Shown piece after piece: positions 44,846 to 54,437 of a stretch of DNA of 64,000 nt. The position numbers and the translations under genes are program-made. Source of the DNA: CAYRDC01 sp964422925 (lineage in GTDB: Bacteria; Bacteroidota; Bacteroidia; Chitinophagales; S012-47). The notes below the pieces were generated by a model. That model was not told the origin of the DNA and made no database searches. It worked only from the letters and a program-made list of their open reading frames with translations. Position 1 is the first letter of the stretch, and each line of letters begins with the position of its first letter. The stretch spans positions 62,001 through 126,000 of the forward strand of contig CAYRDC010000006.1 of assembly GCA_964422925.1 (NCBI GenBank), read 5' to 3'.

Positions 44846-45625
44846 TCACTGAAGGAAAATTTCCGTGGCCCCAAAGCCGTATTTCGGGTGATATTCGTTC
44901 CGGTAAGGCAGGTCCGGGTAGGTTTCATCCAGGATTTCATGAATCTTATCCCGCAAAATCCCCTTTCCTTCCCCGTGAATGACAAACACGGAAGGTACGC
45001 CCACCTGCAAAGCCTCGTTGAGAAAACGTTCAAAACGGCTGAGCTGCAACGGCAGAATTTCCCCGGGCTGCAGTCTGGAAGGGTCTTTCACCAGTTTTTC
45101 AATGTGGAGGTCGAACTCCGGGTTGAAATGAGCCCGCCTGCTGACTATTGATTCCCGTTTTTTGCCAAAGTTGGCATCACTTTTTAATTTGAGCCCTGAT
45201 TTTTCATCAGGGGTGATCCGGTGGGCACGCGGCAAATGATCATACAGCACATAGCGGACCGCTTCCCGGCCGGAAAGAACGGAGGGCCTTATTTTTTTGG
45301 CAAAAGAATCCACCCGCAGCTTCAGCTGCTTCTCAAAAGCAGGTTGAAGCCCCGGGACAGGTTCCGCCAGCCGGAAACGGCAGTCAAATTTCGGGGTGAA
45401 ATTCAGGTCGTCATGCAGCAGGGTTCCCAGGTCCTGTTCAACGCCCGGGGCCAGGGAGAGCCGGCCGGATATCACGGTTTCACTGCCCACCAGGCAGGTG
45501 ATTTCCGCTTCAATGGTCTGGGGGCTGTGGTTCAGCAGCCATACCTGCCAGGCATAAGGTGCCCCTTCCTCCGAGGTTTGCGGCAGGAACACCAGAATGA
45601 TATGTCCGCCTGCTGTATTGGCCAT
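44846..45625 (-). CDS. Smr-domain (DUF2027-type) protein
   Basis: A 259-residue protein with an N-terminal beta-rich region (about 1-150, like DUF2027) and a C-terminal Smr nuclease-like domain. The Smr part shows DLHIEKL near residue 175 and VFVIHGEGKGILRDKI near 220. Smr domains bind or nick nucleic acid and act in recombination or ribosome rescue; DUF2027 members are typical of Bacteroidota. The ATG at 45625 avoids a long overlap with the divergent methyltransferase gene. Confidence 0.85.
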   Translation of the reverse strand: MANTAGGHIILVFLPQTSEEGAPYAWQVWLLNHSPQTIEAEITCLVGSETVISGRLSLAPGVEQDLGTLLHDDLNFTPKFDCRFRLAEPVPGLQPAFEKQLKLRVDSFAKKIRPSVLSGREAVRYVLYDHLPRAHRITPDEKSGLKLKSDANFGKKRESIVSRRAHFNPEFDLHIEKLVKDPSRLQPGEILPLQLSRFERFLNEALQVGVPSVFVIHGEGKGILRDKIHEILDETYPDLPYRNEYHPKYGFGATEIFLQ

Positions 45626-45691
45626 TTTGCTCAAAGTTCCAAATTTTACCTTTCCCCTGCCAATGCCGCTGAATGAGTAATTTGCAGCCCT

Positions 45692-46345
45692 ATGGAGCCG
45701 GTCACGCACAAAAAATGGCAACGCGCCCAGCGGGGCGAGTTGAACTGGTGGAAGCGTTACCTGAAGCGCAAGGATCCTTCCGATTATCTGGACTGGAAAC
45801 TTGCTTACTGGAAAAAAGTATTATCGGAAGCGGAACTCGGGGAATTGAATGGTTTGAATGTGCTGGATGCCGGTTGCGGCCCGGCCGGAATTTTCATGGC
45901 GCTCCCCGGCTGCCGGGTGACCGCGGAAGATCCCCTGCTGGAGGAATATGCCCGCCACCTCAGCCATTTCCGGCCCGAAGCCTATCCCTGGGTGGAGTTC
46001 GTTAACCGGGCTTTTGAAGACTTCGACACTGAGCAGGATTTCGACCTGGTCTTTGCCATGAACGCCATCAACCACTTTCGCGATCTGGAAAAAAGTGTGC
46101 GGAAACTCTGCCGGCTCACCATGGCAGGCGGCCGGCTTGTGGTATCAGTGGATGCCCACCGTTTTGCCCTGCCCAAATACCTGCTCCGGTGGATCCCGGC
46201 AGACCGCCTACACCCGCACCAATACAGCGCAAAGGAGTATTCGGAAATGTTCATCTCGAGGGGATTGCCGCTTGTGAAGCATGTTGTCTTAAAAAACGGC
46301 CCTGTTTTCCGCTATGTGCTGATGGTGTTCCGGAAACCCGCATAA
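45692..46345 (+). CDS. Class I SAM-dependent methyltransferase
   Basis: A 217-residue methyltransferase with motif I NVLDAGCGPAG (56-66), an FDLVFAMNAINHFRD motif IV region and RLTMAGGRLVVSVD. This layout matches small-molecule or quinone-type methylases. The substrate is not evident. It is divergent from the Smr gene with a 66-base gap; a TAATTTG sequence 8 bases before the ATG is a near match to the -7 box. Confidence 0.85.
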   Translation: MEPVTHKKWQRAQRGELNWWKRYLKRKDPSDYLDWKLAYWKKVLSEAELGELNGLNVLDAGCGPAGIFMALPGCRVTAEDPLLEEYARHLSHFRPEAYPWVEFVNRAFEDFDTEQDFDLVFAMNAINHFRDLEKSVRKLCRLTMAGGRLVVSVDAHRFALPKYLLRWIPADRLHPHQYSAKEYSEMFISRGLPLVKHVVLKNGPVFRYVLMVFRKPA

Positions 46346-46364
46346 ACAGCCGGATCCTGCCGGC

Positions 46365-47321
46365 TTAAAACATCAGCCAATGCCAGCGCAGACCATCCTG
46401 CGGGTTAAATTCCAGGGCTGGAGCTGGCACTTTAACGATACTGAGCACTTCCAACAGGGTCCGCTGCCAGGGTTTGCGCGTCCTTATCCGCGTCAGGTCA
46501 ATATCAGGCGAAAGGAACCACTGGCGGTAGCGTGGAATATCGGTCCGGTCGATGATAAGGCCGGATTGCGGATCAATCCATTTATTTTCCAAGCCTCCGT
46601 ACAGGCCTTCGGCCCCGTATCCCAAGGCCAGGTTCAGCCATTTGGGGAAACGGCTGGATTCCGGCAAGAAACTACCCGGATTCACCGACAACCAAATGGC
46701 AGTGGCGTTGTAGTCTTTCAACACCAATTCTGCCACGGTGGTGCCGTACAGTTCATCGACCCGGGGCTGTAAATCGGGAGGATAGCGGTGGGGTTGTACT
46801 GAAAGCTTTACACGGATGCGTTGTTGTTGCCATAACAGTTGCTGTCCCAGGCTAAGGCCGCTGCCCAACAGGTTAAATCCCAAATCGCCCCAGGAAGCGC
46901 CCCATTTGGCGGAGAAACCATCAAAGACCTCGATGGAACTCATCAACACCATGGAAGCGCCAAACCCTATCCAGGCGGCCTTGCGTTCCGGCAGGCCGGT
47001 CCAGCGGAACATACCGCGTGCCCAATTGCTGATGTAGTAACTGTTCAGCAGATGGCCGGCTTTGTCGATTTGCAGCCATTCCCTGGAATCGTCAAAAAAA
47101 TGAAAGGAGCTTTTGTCAAACCCTGCGTACCAGTACTGGCTGAGCAGCACCATGGAGCCCGCAAAGCCGCCCCCCACGCTTCCGGAAACCAGCCATAAAC
47201 GTTTCGGGTTTGTCTGTTCCGGGATATGCCAGAAACCGCTGGTGTCTTGCGATTGGCCCGGGATCGGGCCCACCAGCAACCCGGCAAAACATAAGGCCGT
47301 CCAGAAACGGATGGATTTCAT
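46365..47321 (-). CDS. DUF2279 family exported protein
   Basis: A 318-residue protein with a signal peptide (ending near GQSQ). The core (about 60-160) has hydrophobic helices with the HFFDDSREWLQIDKAGH motif and GFGASMVLMSSIEVFDGFS, both features of DUF2279 (YfiM-related) proteins, which are thought to sit at the outer membrane. The C-terminal half predicts beta-strands. Function is unknown. It follows the phosphohexomutase gene by 3 bases, so they share a transcript. Confidence 0.78.
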   Translation of the reverse strand: MKSIRFWTALCFAGLLVGPIPGQSQDTSGFWHIPEQTNPKRLWLVSGSVGGGFAGSMVLLSQYWYAGFDKSSFHFFDDSREWLQIDKAGHLLNSYYISNWARGMFRWTGLPERKAAWIGFGASMVLMSSIEVFDGFSAKWGASWGDLGFNLLGSGLSLGQQLLWQQQRIRVKLSVQPHRYPPDLQPRVDELYGTTVAELVLKDYNATAIWLSVNPGSFLPESSRFPKWLNLALGYGAEGLYGGLENKWIDPQSGLIIDRTDIPRYRQWFLSPDIDLTRIRTRKPWQRTLLEVLSIVKVPAPALEFNPQDGLRWHWLMF

Positions 47322-47324
47322 AGG

Positions 47325-48725
47325 TCAGCCGAGCAGGGCTTTTTGGGTTTCCGCCAGGATATCCCGGGCCGTGTCCATATCCGGACCCTCGGCATACATG
47401 CGCAATACGGGCTCGGTTCCCGAAGGCCGGACCATCACCCAGCTTTCATGCGGCAAGTGAAATTTGAAGCCGTCAATGGTTTCCACGCGCAGGATCTCGT
47501 AAGGACCGAACCACTGGTAGCCTCCTTCGGCACAGCGGGCAATCACTGCCTGCTTGGCAGCCTCATCCAGGTGCAGGTCATCGCGGGTATATTTAAACGG
47601 TCCGACTATGTCATAAACTTCTTGCACCAGTTCGGATAGTTTTTTACCGGTAATGGCCATAAACTCCAGCAGGGTCAGGGCATCCCAAATGCCGTCCCGT
47701 TCCGGCAGGTGGCCTTTCAGGGCGATGCCGCCCGATTCTTCACCGCCCACCAGCACATCTTCCCGGATCATGCGTTCGGTAATGTATTTGAACCCAATTT
47801 TCGTGATTTCATAGTCCAACCCGTAGTGCCGGCAAAGTTTCTTCACTTTTTCAGTAAGCGAGAAGGCGGCAATAACTTTCCCGTCCATTTTCTTGTAATG
47901 GCGCAAATAATGGATCAGCAGCAGCATGACATGGTGCGAATCCACGAACCGGCCGTTTTCATCAAACATTCCGAGGCGGTCGGCATCCCCGTCTGTGGCG
48001 ATGCCGCAGGTAAGATCCGGGTTATCTCGTACAGTCCGGGCCAGTTCCCGCAGGTTTTTTTCCAGGGGTTCGGGAGCCTGCCCCCTGAAAGACGGGTTTT
48101 CCTCACAATGCAGCAAGGTAGCCTCCGGTAAAATACGCTGGAATATACGCTGCCCTGCTCCGTACATGGCATCGTAGGCAATACCGATTCCGGCCTCCCG
48201 GATTAAATCCAGGTCAAAATGCGATTGTACCTGCTTCAGGTACATATCTTCAAGATCCACGAATTGCAACATGCCGCTGGTTTCGAAATCGGCCACAGTC
48301 CGGGTTGGAATTTCTGTATGTTCCGGTATCAGGGACTCCACTCTTTGCACATCAGCCGGCACAGAAGGCCCACCGAAGCCTGATTTCAGCTTAAAGCCAT
48401 TATAGGCAGGCGGATTGTGGCTGGCAGTTATGATTACCCCCGCTCCGCAACCCAATTCCCGGGCACCCAGCGAAATCATTGGGGTGCTGACAAATCCCCG
48501 GGTCAGGTACACCTTCACACCCCTGGCACACAGCACCCGGGCCGTAACGTCCGTAAACAGCTTACCCCCGAAACGGCAGTCGTGCCCCACCACCACCGAA
48601 GGACTGTCCGATTGCTCCAACTGCCACAAGGCCGTGGCTTCGGCCACGCGGGCCACATTGGCTGTCGTAAAATCATCGGCAATGATAGCCCGCCAACCGT
48701 CCGTACCAAACCTGATTTTAGCCAT
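47325..48725 (-). CDS. Phosphoglucomutase/phosphomannomutase family protein
   Basis: A 466-residue alpha-D-phosphohexomutase. The phosphoserine loop TASHNPPAYNG contains Ser102; the metal loop DGDADR is at 245-250; the sugar loop is GEESGGIALKGH; the phosphate loop RPSGTEPVLR lies near the C-terminus. It interconverts hexose 1- and 6-phosphates; the exact sugar (glucose, mannose or glucosamine) is not fixed by these motifs. It has its own -7 box upstream. Confidence 0.92.
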   Translation of the reverse strand: MAKIRFGTDGWRAIIADDFTTANVARVAEATALWQLEQSDSPSVVVGHDCRFGGKLFTDVTARVLCARGVKVYLTRGFVSTPMISLGARELGCGAGVIITASHNPPAYNGFKLKSGFGGPSVPADVQRVESLIPEHTEIPTRTVADFETSGMLQFVDLEDMYLKQVQSHFDLDLIREAGIGIAYDAMYGAGQRIFQRILPEATLLHCEENPSFRGQAPEPLEKNLRELARTVRDNPDLTCGIATDGDADRLGMFDENGRFVDSHHVMLLLIHYLRHYKKMDGKVIAAFSLTEKVKKLCRHYGLDYEITKIGFKYITERMIREDVLVGGEESGGIALKGHLPERDGIWDALTLLEFMAITGKKLSELVQEVYDIVGPFKYTRDDLHLDEAAKQAVIARCAEGGYQWFGPYEILRVETIDGFKFHLPHESWVMVRPSGTEPVLRMYAEGPDMDTARDILAETQKALLG

Positions 48726-48744
48726 AACGTGGATATTTTGGCTC

Positions 48745-48752
48745 CAAATTTA
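48745..48752 (-). promoter_or_regulatory. Bacteroidota -7 box (TAAATTTG)
   Basis: Minus-strand TAAATTTG, 19 bases before the phosphohexomutase ATG. Confidence 0.5.
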
Positions 48753-48830
48753 AGGATAAAGGGAAAGCTACCTATTCTATCCTTCTCCGGGATTTAACAT
48801 TTCTTCAAAGAGGGTACTGTCCCAATTAAT

Positions 48831-48838
48831 TAGTTTTG
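48831..48838 (+). promoter_or_regulatory. Bacteroidota -7 box (TAGTTTTG)
   Basis: TAGTTTTG ends 22 bases before the GTG of the DUF5916 gene. With the box at 48745-48752 it makes a divergent promoter pair in this 135-base gap. Confidence 0.5.
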
Positions 48839-48860
48839 CTGCTCTTAAAAAGAGCGGGAA

Positions 48861-51062
48861 GTGCGGAAAATATGTTTGTTGACCATCCTGTTACCGATTT
48901 TCCTGACGGCCGAAGCCCAGCAAAAGCAAATCATCATCCGGCCGGCTGTATCGGATATTCAGATAGATGGATTACTGGATGAGCCGGCCTGGAAGGATGC
49001 TGCGGTAGCCAATTCGTTTTTTCAAAGCTATCCCAGCGACACCGGCCTGGCCAATTACCCAACGGAAGTCCGGATTACGCACGATGATGAAATGCTATAC
49101 ATCGGGGTTACCTGCTACCGCGATCCGGACATCAAATACTATATCGAAACCCTGAAACGGGACTTCAACTTCCGGGCAAACGATGCTTTTTTCGTGTTGC
49201 TGGACCCGTTCCGTACCCAGACCAACGCGTTCCTGTTTTCGGTAAACGCCTATGGAGCCGAAATGGAAGCGTTGATCAGCGGTGGCGGCAGCCGCCCGGA
49301 CAAAGCCAATAAAAACTGGGACGATAAATGGTACAGCGCCACCAGGCGCTACCCGGACCACTGGTCTGCCGAGATGGCCATTCCGTTCAGCACCCTGCGG
49401 TTTGACGGCAGCTCGGATGAGTGGCTGGTGAATTTCGTACGCAATGATATCGGGCTGAACGAAATGAGCAACTGGTCATTCATACCCACCAGCCAGGCCG
49501 TGGAGAACCTGACCTATACCGGGCAAATGCGCTGGGAGCAAATGCCGCAAAAAACCAAAGCCAACATTGCTCTGATCCCCTACGGACTGGGCTCGCTCAG
49601 CGCTGATTTTGAAAATAACACCGGCACAACCCTGAAGGGAAATACGGGCTTGGATGCCAAAATTGCCGTAACGCCATCGCTGAACCTGGACCTTACCCTG
49701 AACCCGGATTTTTCACAGATAGAAGTGGATGAGCAGCAGGTGGACCTGACCCGTTTTGAACTGTTTTACCCGGAAAAGCGAACCTTTTTCCTGGAGAATT
49801 CCGATCTGCTCGAAGGATTGGGCATACTCCCAGCCCGGCCTTTCTTTTCCAGGCGGATCGGTTTGTACCGGGGTGAAACCGTACCGATCCTGGCAGGGGC
49901 CCGTTTGAGCGGAAACTTTAACGAAAACTGGCGCATCAATGCCCTGAGCATGCAGACGGCCCGGAAAGACAGCCTGAACCTGTTGTCGCAGAATTATTTT
50001 GCCGCTGCCCTGGAGCGGCAGGTGCTGGAACGGTCGCGGGTTACGGCATTCCTGGTCAACCGGCAGGCTTTCGATTCAAGCGGTGTATCGGCTTTGGATT
50101 TTAACCGGGTGGGCGGCCTGGAATTCAATTTCGTGTCCATAAATGGAGAATACACGGCCAAAACCTATTACAACCGGGCTTTTACGCCTGAAAACTTCCG
50201 GGATGCCGCCAGTACAGGCCTGATCACACGGGCCAATACAGACCACTACCGGGCGGTGGTTACCTGGGAATATATCGGGGAAAACTTTATCGCGGATATG
50301 GGGTTTGTGCCCCAAACCCAGCGATATAATCCGTTGGAGGATTCCGTGTACCGGGTCGGATATTACGCGTCCTTCCAGTTGCTTTCCCTGAAACTCTACC
50401 CCGGGGCTTCATGGCTCTATATGACCGGTCCGGAATACAATGGGTTCTACAACTGGGATCCAGAACTGCGCCTGACCGATTATAACATAAACCTGAAATG
50501 GTATGTCTGGTTCAATAACCGGAGTCGGGTTTCCCTGAATTATGAGCGCACGCTTACTACGTTGCTTTTCCCTACCGACATAACCGGCAGCCAGATCGGT
50601 TACCTGCCGGCAGGGGCTTACCATTACCAGGGAGTCAGCTTAAACTTCGGGACCAACACCGCCCTGCCTCTTTCAGGGAATGGCAATATTTCCTATGGTT
50701 CCTTTTACAGCGGAACCCGCCTGCGGCTGAAAGGGCAGTTGAATTACAAACTCCAACCCTGGGGCACCTTCTCGCTGAGCTGGGACCAGAACAAAATCGA
50801 TTTCCCGGATTCTATAGGAGATGCCATGGTATTGCTCATCGGGTCGCGCATTGCACTGACTTTTTCCAAGAACATTTACTGGACCACTTTCCTGCAATAC
50901 AATACACAGGAAGGCAATTTCAACATCAACAGCCGGTTCCAGTGGCGCTTCCGGCCCATGTCCGACATTTACCTGGTGTATACCGACAATTACTACGTGC
51001 CGGGGTTGGGCCCGAGAAACCGCGCACTGGTGCTGAAAGTGAATTACTGGCTGAACCTGTAA
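48861..51062 (+). CDS. DUF5916 family outer-membrane protein
   Basis: A 733-residue protein with a signal peptide (RKICLLTILLPIFLTAEAQ). A carbohydrate-binding-module-9-like domain (about 25-215) has IDGLLDEPAWKDA and the FRANDAFFVLLDPF loop. A DUF5916 beta-barrel-like region (about 230-733) ends in NYWLNL, an outer-membrane type ending. Members are widespread in Bacteroidota; the ligand is not known. The start codon is GTG, with no better ATG nearby. Confidence 0.85.
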   Translation: MRKICLLTILLPIFLTAEAQQKQIIIRPAVSDIQIDGLLDEPAWKDAAVANSFFQSYPSDTGLANYPTEVRITHDDEMLYIGVTCYRDPDIKYYIETLKRDFNFRANDAFFVLLDPFRTQTNAFLFSVNAYGAEMEALISGGGSRPDKANKNWDDKWYSATRRYPDHWSAEMAIPFSTLRFDGSSDEWLVNFVRNDIGLNEMSNWSFIPTSQAVENLTYTGQMRWEQMPQKTKANIALIPYGLGSLSADFENNTGTTLKGNTGLDAKIAVTPSLNLDLTLNPDFSQIEVDEQQVDLTRFELFYPEKRTFFLENSDLLEGLGILPARPFFSRRIGLYRGETVPILAGARLSGNFNENWRINALSMQTARKDSLNLLSQNYFAAALERQVLERSRVTAFLVNRQAFDSSGVSALDFNRVGGLEFNFVSINGEYTAKTYYNRAFTPENFRDAASTGLITRANTDHYRAVVTWEYIGENFIADMGFVPQTQRYNPLEDSVYRVGYYASFQLLSLKLYPGASWLYMTGPEYNGFYNWDPELRLTDYNINLKWYVWFNNRSRVSLNYERTLTTLLFPTDITGSQIGYLPAGAYHYQGVSLNFGTNTALPLSGNGNISYGSFYSGTRLRLKGQLNYKLQPWGTFSLSWDQNKIDFPDSIGDAMVLLIGSRIALTFSKNIYWTTFLQYNTQEGNFNINSRFQWRFRPMSDIYLVYTDNYYVPGLGPRNRALVLKVNYWLNL

Positions 51063-51063
51063 A

Positions 51064-51093
51064 AATGGCGCATGGACTTTCCACGCGCCATTT
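51064..51093. terminator. Bidirectional hairpin after the DUF5916 gene
   Basis: AATGGCGC pairs with GCGCCATT around a loop that contains TGGA/TCCA. It lies between two convergent genes and is flanked by A- and T-rich bases on both sides. Confidence 0.6.
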
Positions 51094-51116
51094 AAATTAA
51101 ACTATTACGCAAATGT

Positions 51117-51698
51117 TTAGTTCACTGAAATTTGCTTCGAAATGCTTTGATCACCTGACTGGATTATGAGAAAATAGTTTCCGGCTTTCAGATCAGACGG
51201 TAGTTTGTAATCAAGGTTCCCTCCCGAAAATTTACCATAGTTTCTGAGATCGATAAACTTTCCGCTATTATCGAACAATAAAATACTCAAGGGTGCCTCT
51301 TCTGTCATTTCCAGTTCCACCCGAATGAATCCATGCCCGGGATTTGGAAAGACATACACGGAAGACTCACGTACAGGGTGAAGCTCTGTTTTCACGCACT
51401 GGTTCAGATAATCGGTCACTGCTTTGTTAATGGTCGTGTTCTTCAGCGCTTCATTAAGATCAATTGATTCTCCTGATGCGAGAGGAGGAATATCACCGGT
51501 AATAACACCGCGCTCCATTGAGATGGTCTGCACTGACCATACATTAACAATCTTCCCTGAATCATCCACATCAGCCACATATACCAACACAACGTATTTA
51601 TCACCTTTAACTCCTAAAATATGCGCCAAAACTTTAGTGGAAGAAAAAGCGCAAATTGACAGTAACATTGCGAGGAAAAACAAATTAATCCGTTTCAT
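51117..51698 (-). CDS. Small T9SS type A sorting domain protein
   Basis: A 193-residue exported protein. After the signal peptide (ending near VLAH) a short domain (about 26-110) of unknown type precedes a type A sorting domain (about 118-193): VYVFPNPGHGFIRVEL, LFDNSGKF, LKAGNYFLIIQSGDQSISKQISVN. The cargo part is very small, so it may be a short-lived peptide carrier or a fragment of a larger ancestor. It is transcribed alone. Confidence 0.8.
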   Translation of the reverse strand: MKRINLFFLAMLLSICAFSSTKVLAHILGVKGDKYVVLVYVADVDDSGKIVNVWSVQTISMERGVITGDIPPLASGESIDLNEALKNTTINKAVTDYLNQCVKTELHPVRESSVYVFPNPGHGFIRVELEMTEEAPLSILLFDNSGKFIDLRNYGKFSGGNLDYKLPSDLKAGNYFLIIQSGDQSISKQISVN

Positions 51699-51841
51699 GG
51701 CTAACCTGTTTTAGGTAATGCTGCTCTAAATATACAAAAAAAAGTTATTCCACCGGCTTCGCGAACAGATTTTATTCTTGCTGCCCTGTAACGGGCGTTA
51801 CAATACCCGGTGGGGAGGGCCTGAACTGTCCGGATACCTTT

Positions 51842-52666
51842 TTATTTAATCCCGAGAAAATCCTTGATCTGGCTGAAATAGGCGTCCTTGTCTGCTTCGA
51901 GGTTGCCGGTATTGGTTTCGGACGACACGGTGTACAGCCGGGTTTTGCGTTTTTTGATCTGGGCCAGGGCCTGCACATCGGCCAGGGTAATGACGGGGTC
52001 GCCCGTGCTGGCAATCAGCAGGATGCCTTTCAGGTGATCGCCTCTCTGGGCCAGGGCAAATTCGGGTTCCATATATACCTTGTCATATCCCAGCGGGATC
52101 AGGATTTTTTCATTCTTAACCTCCTGCCAGCGGGTTTGCACTTTGGTTAAGGTAGCATAGGGCCCGTCAGCGATCACGTAACCCACTTCCTCGCGGTTGG
52201 CCGCCACGGCCAGGCTCAGCCCGGCCCCGATGCCTACACCGTACATATCAACCGAGAAAGTGGCTTTGTACTTGCGCATCCAGTCGAGGGCCGCGGTGAT
52301 GTCGCGCGCAAACTGGGCATAAATGTAAAAACGGTTGCTAATATGGAACTCATCGCTGGTGCCGTAGCCCCGGTAATCGTACATCAGCACATAATAACCG
52401 AGGGATACGAAATTGGAAACATATTCCAGGTAATCCTGCATATTGCCATCCCCGGCATGGCTGAAGACAACCGCTTTTTTGGATTTTTTGTCCAGGGGTT
52501 TCAGCCACCAGCCGGTAAGGGTAAGATCGTCTTCAGTCTTGATTTTCACTTCCTCATATTCCATCCCGAAGTCCTCCGGGGTAAAATCGTAGCCGCGCTG
52601 GGGATTCAATGCCTGCAAGGGCAGAGTAGCCGTCCACGACAGAAATACCATTAACAACCGTATCAT
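51842..52666 (-). CDS. Exported alpha/beta-hydrolase fold protein, nucleophile missing
   Basis: A 274-residue protein with a signal peptide from the ATG at 52666. The fold shows the oxyanion-side VVFSHAGDGNMQDYLEYV and LMYDYRGYGTSD segments of the S9/BAAT-like hydrolases. The nucleophile elbow, normally GxSxG, reads GVGIG in MYGVGIGAGLSLA, so the serine is glycine. The usual acidic residue (STGDPVIT) is present, but I find no catalytic His near the end. It is probably non-enzymatic or acts by another mechanism. Confidence 0.8.
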   Translation of the reverse strand: MIRLLMVFLSWTATLPLQALNPQRGYDFTPEDFGMEYEEVKIKTEDDLTLTGWWLKPLDKKSKKAVVFSHAGDGNMQDYLEYVSNFVSLGYYVLMYDYRGYGTSDEFHISNRFYIYAQFARDITAALDWMRKYKATFSVDMYGVGIGAGLSLAVAANREEVGYVIADGPYATLTKVQTRWQEVKNEKILIPLGYDKVYMEPEFALAQRGDHLKGILLIASTGDPVITLADVQALAQIKKRKTRLYTVSSETNTGNLEADKDAYFSQIKDFLGIK

Positions 52667-52845
52667 AAGCACAGGATTTAGCCGCAATAAAATTAATGAA
52701 AAACTGATTGTGTGCCGGGCCACAGGAAAAACCCTGTGCAGTGAAGGCTACAATTGCCAAACACGGTGGGAAAAAGCAGGCACCCGCGGCAACGGAATCA
52801 GCCATTTCCATTCGCTGATTGTCTATTTTCGCAGGGAGAACGCTT

Positions 52846-53490
52846 ATGAAAGACGACTACCGCCATAAGGGTCTGCGCAGAAAACTGGTGCAGCTACTTG
52901 AAGAGAAAGGAATCAGCAATAAAAAGGTACTGGAAGCCATCAATGCCGTACCCCGCCATGTCTTCATGGACAAAGCTTTTTTGAAATTCGCTTATGAAGA
53001 CAACGCCTTTCCCATCGGGGAAGGGCAGACCATCAGCCAGCCGTACACAGTGGCCTATCAAACCCAGTTGCTGGACCCGCAGCCTGATGACATCGTGTTG
53101 GAAATCGGCACCGGTTCGGGTTACCAAGCGTGCGTGCTGGCCGAAATATGCAGCAAGGTGTATTCCGTGGAACGGCTGCGCAAGCTTTACACGCAGGCCA
53201 AGAACATAATCAAGGACCTCGGATACAAGAATATCAAGACCTTTCACGGTGACGGCTACCAGGGTCTGCCTGCCTTTGCCCCTTACGATAAGATCCTGGT
53301 GACCGCAGCGGCTTCCTATATCCCCGATGCGCTGAAGGGACAGCTAAAACCCGGGGGCAAGCTGGTAATCCCCGTTGGTACTGACAAGCTTCAGGTTATG
53401 GTGCGGGTCACCCGCCTGGAGGAAGGCTTCGAGGAAGAGCGTTTCGATCATTTCAAGTTTGTGCCTTTCCAGCACGGCAAGGTAATGTAG
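52846..53490 (+). CDS. pcm: Protein-L-isoaspartate O-methyltransferase
   Basis: PCM methylates isoaspartyl residues so that damaged proteins can be repaired. The 214-residue protein has PRHVFMDKAF, the entry loop GQTISQPYTVA, and SAM motif LEIGTGSGYQ at 85-94. The ATG at 52846, preceded by GGGAGAA, is chosen over an upstream TTG. Length is normal for the bacterial family. Confidence 0.94.
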   Translation: MKDDYRHKGLRRKLVQLLEEKGISNKKVLEAINAVPRHVFMDKAFLKFAYEDNAFPIGEGQTISQPYTVAYQTQLLDPQPDDIVLEIGTGSGYQACVLAEICSKVYSVERLRKLYTQAKNIIKDLGYKNIKTFHGDGYQGLPAFAPYDKILVTAAASYIPDALKGQLKPGGKLVIPVGTDKLQVMVRVTRLEEGFEEERFDHFKFVPFQHGKVM

Positions 53491-53492
53491 CC

Positions 53493-53948
53493 CTACCCTG
53501 ATTTGCGGAGCCGGTCGAGGTTACGTTTTTCTTCGCGTTCGCGGATGCTTTGCCGCTTATCGTATTTGCGCTTTCCCCGTGCCAGGGCAATTTCCATTTT
53601 GGCCCAGCCCCGTTCGCTGATAAACAACCGCATGGGGATGATGGTATAACCTTTTTCCCGGTTTTTCAGCTCGAGTTTGCGGAGCTCTTTCTTTTTGAGC
53701 AACAGTTTCCGTTCGCGGCCTGGCTCATGATTATTGTGCGAAGCTTGCGGGTACTCCGCGATGTGGATGTTTTTAACCCACAGCTCACCGTTTTTGAAAT
53801 AGCAATACCCTTCCCCAATGCTGGCTTTCCCGGCCCGGACCGATTTAATTTCGGTACCGGTCAGGACAATGCCGGCCGTATAGCGCTCCACCCACTCGAA
53901 ATCGTAGGCAGCGCGCCTGTTTTTGATTTGTATGTTTTTTTCGGCCAT
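53493..53948 (-). CDS. smpB: SsrA-binding protein SmpB
   Basis: SmpB binds tmRNA and helps rescue stalled ribosomes. The 151-residue protein has the OB-fold motifs KNRRAAYDFEWVERYTAGI, GTEIKSVRAGKASIGEGYC and the C-terminal basic tail KRKYDKRQSIREREEKRNLDR. The tmRNA gene itself is not in the window. It follows the thioesterase gene by 6 bases. Confidence 0.97.
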   Translation of the reverse strand: MAEKNIQIKNRRAAYDFEWVERYTAGIVLTGTEIKSVRAGKASIGEGYCYFKNGELWVKNIHIAEYPQASHNNHEPGRERKLLLKKKELRKLELKNREKGYTIIPMRLFISERGWAKMEIALARGKRKYDKRQSIREREEKRNLDRLRKSG

Positions 53949-53954
53949 TGGGAA

Positions 53955-54350
53955 TCAGGATTTCAGGCTGTCGAACAGCTGGTTCAGCTCAGTTTTCTTT
54001 AATATGCGTTGATCCTGCAGGCCGCGGGCAATGAGCCGGGTTCCGGCCAGTGCTTCAAAACGGCAGCGGATACGGGTTCCTTCAATGGATTCGATGATTG
54101 CCGTAATCCGTATTTCTTGGCCCACCAGGGCAGGCGCCAAATGCTCGATATGGAGCATGGTGCCGATCCCTTCTTCATCGGGTTCTTTCATATCAAGGGC
54201 AAACTGGCGGCAGGCCCACTCTACATCCCGGGCCAGGGCAAAGGTAGCGTACACGGGGTGCACCTCCTCCGTAGCAAAAGCTGCAGTGTCGTCCTTGCTT
54301 ACGGTTACTGTAATGGTCTTCCGGTCGCCCGGTTGAAAATGCGTGTACAT
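53955..54350 (-). CDS. Hotdog-fold thioesterase (FlK-like)
   Basis: A 131-residue protein of the fluoroacetyl-CoA thioesterase-like hotdog group, with VYATFALARDVEWACRQFA, GIGTMLHIEHLAPALVGQEI and RCRFEALAGTRLIARG. It probably hydrolyses a small acyl-CoA or acts as a CoA-binding fold; the substrate is not shown. It is the first gene of a pair with smpB and has its own -7 box. Confidence 0.8.
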   Translation of the reverse strand: MYTHFQPGDRKTITVTVSKDDTAAFATEEVHPVYATFALARDVEWACRQFALDMKEPDEEGIGTMLHIEHLAPALVGQEIRITAIIESIEGTRIRCRFEALAGTRLIARGLQDQRILKKTELNQLFDSLKS

Positions 54351-54369
54351 CTCCGGTTTTTCAGGGAGG

Positions 54370-54377
54370 CAAAGTTA
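54370..54377 (-). promoter_or_regulatory. Bacteroidota -7 box (TAACTTTG)
   Basis: Minus-strand TAACTTTG, 19 bases before the thioesterase ATG; it probably drives thioesterase and smpB. Confidence 0.5.
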
Positions 54378-54437
54378 AGAGGATTGTGCCAAAGGGCTGA
54401 CCCCGGTCAGCAATCCGGCCAGCGAGGCCGGCCATTG

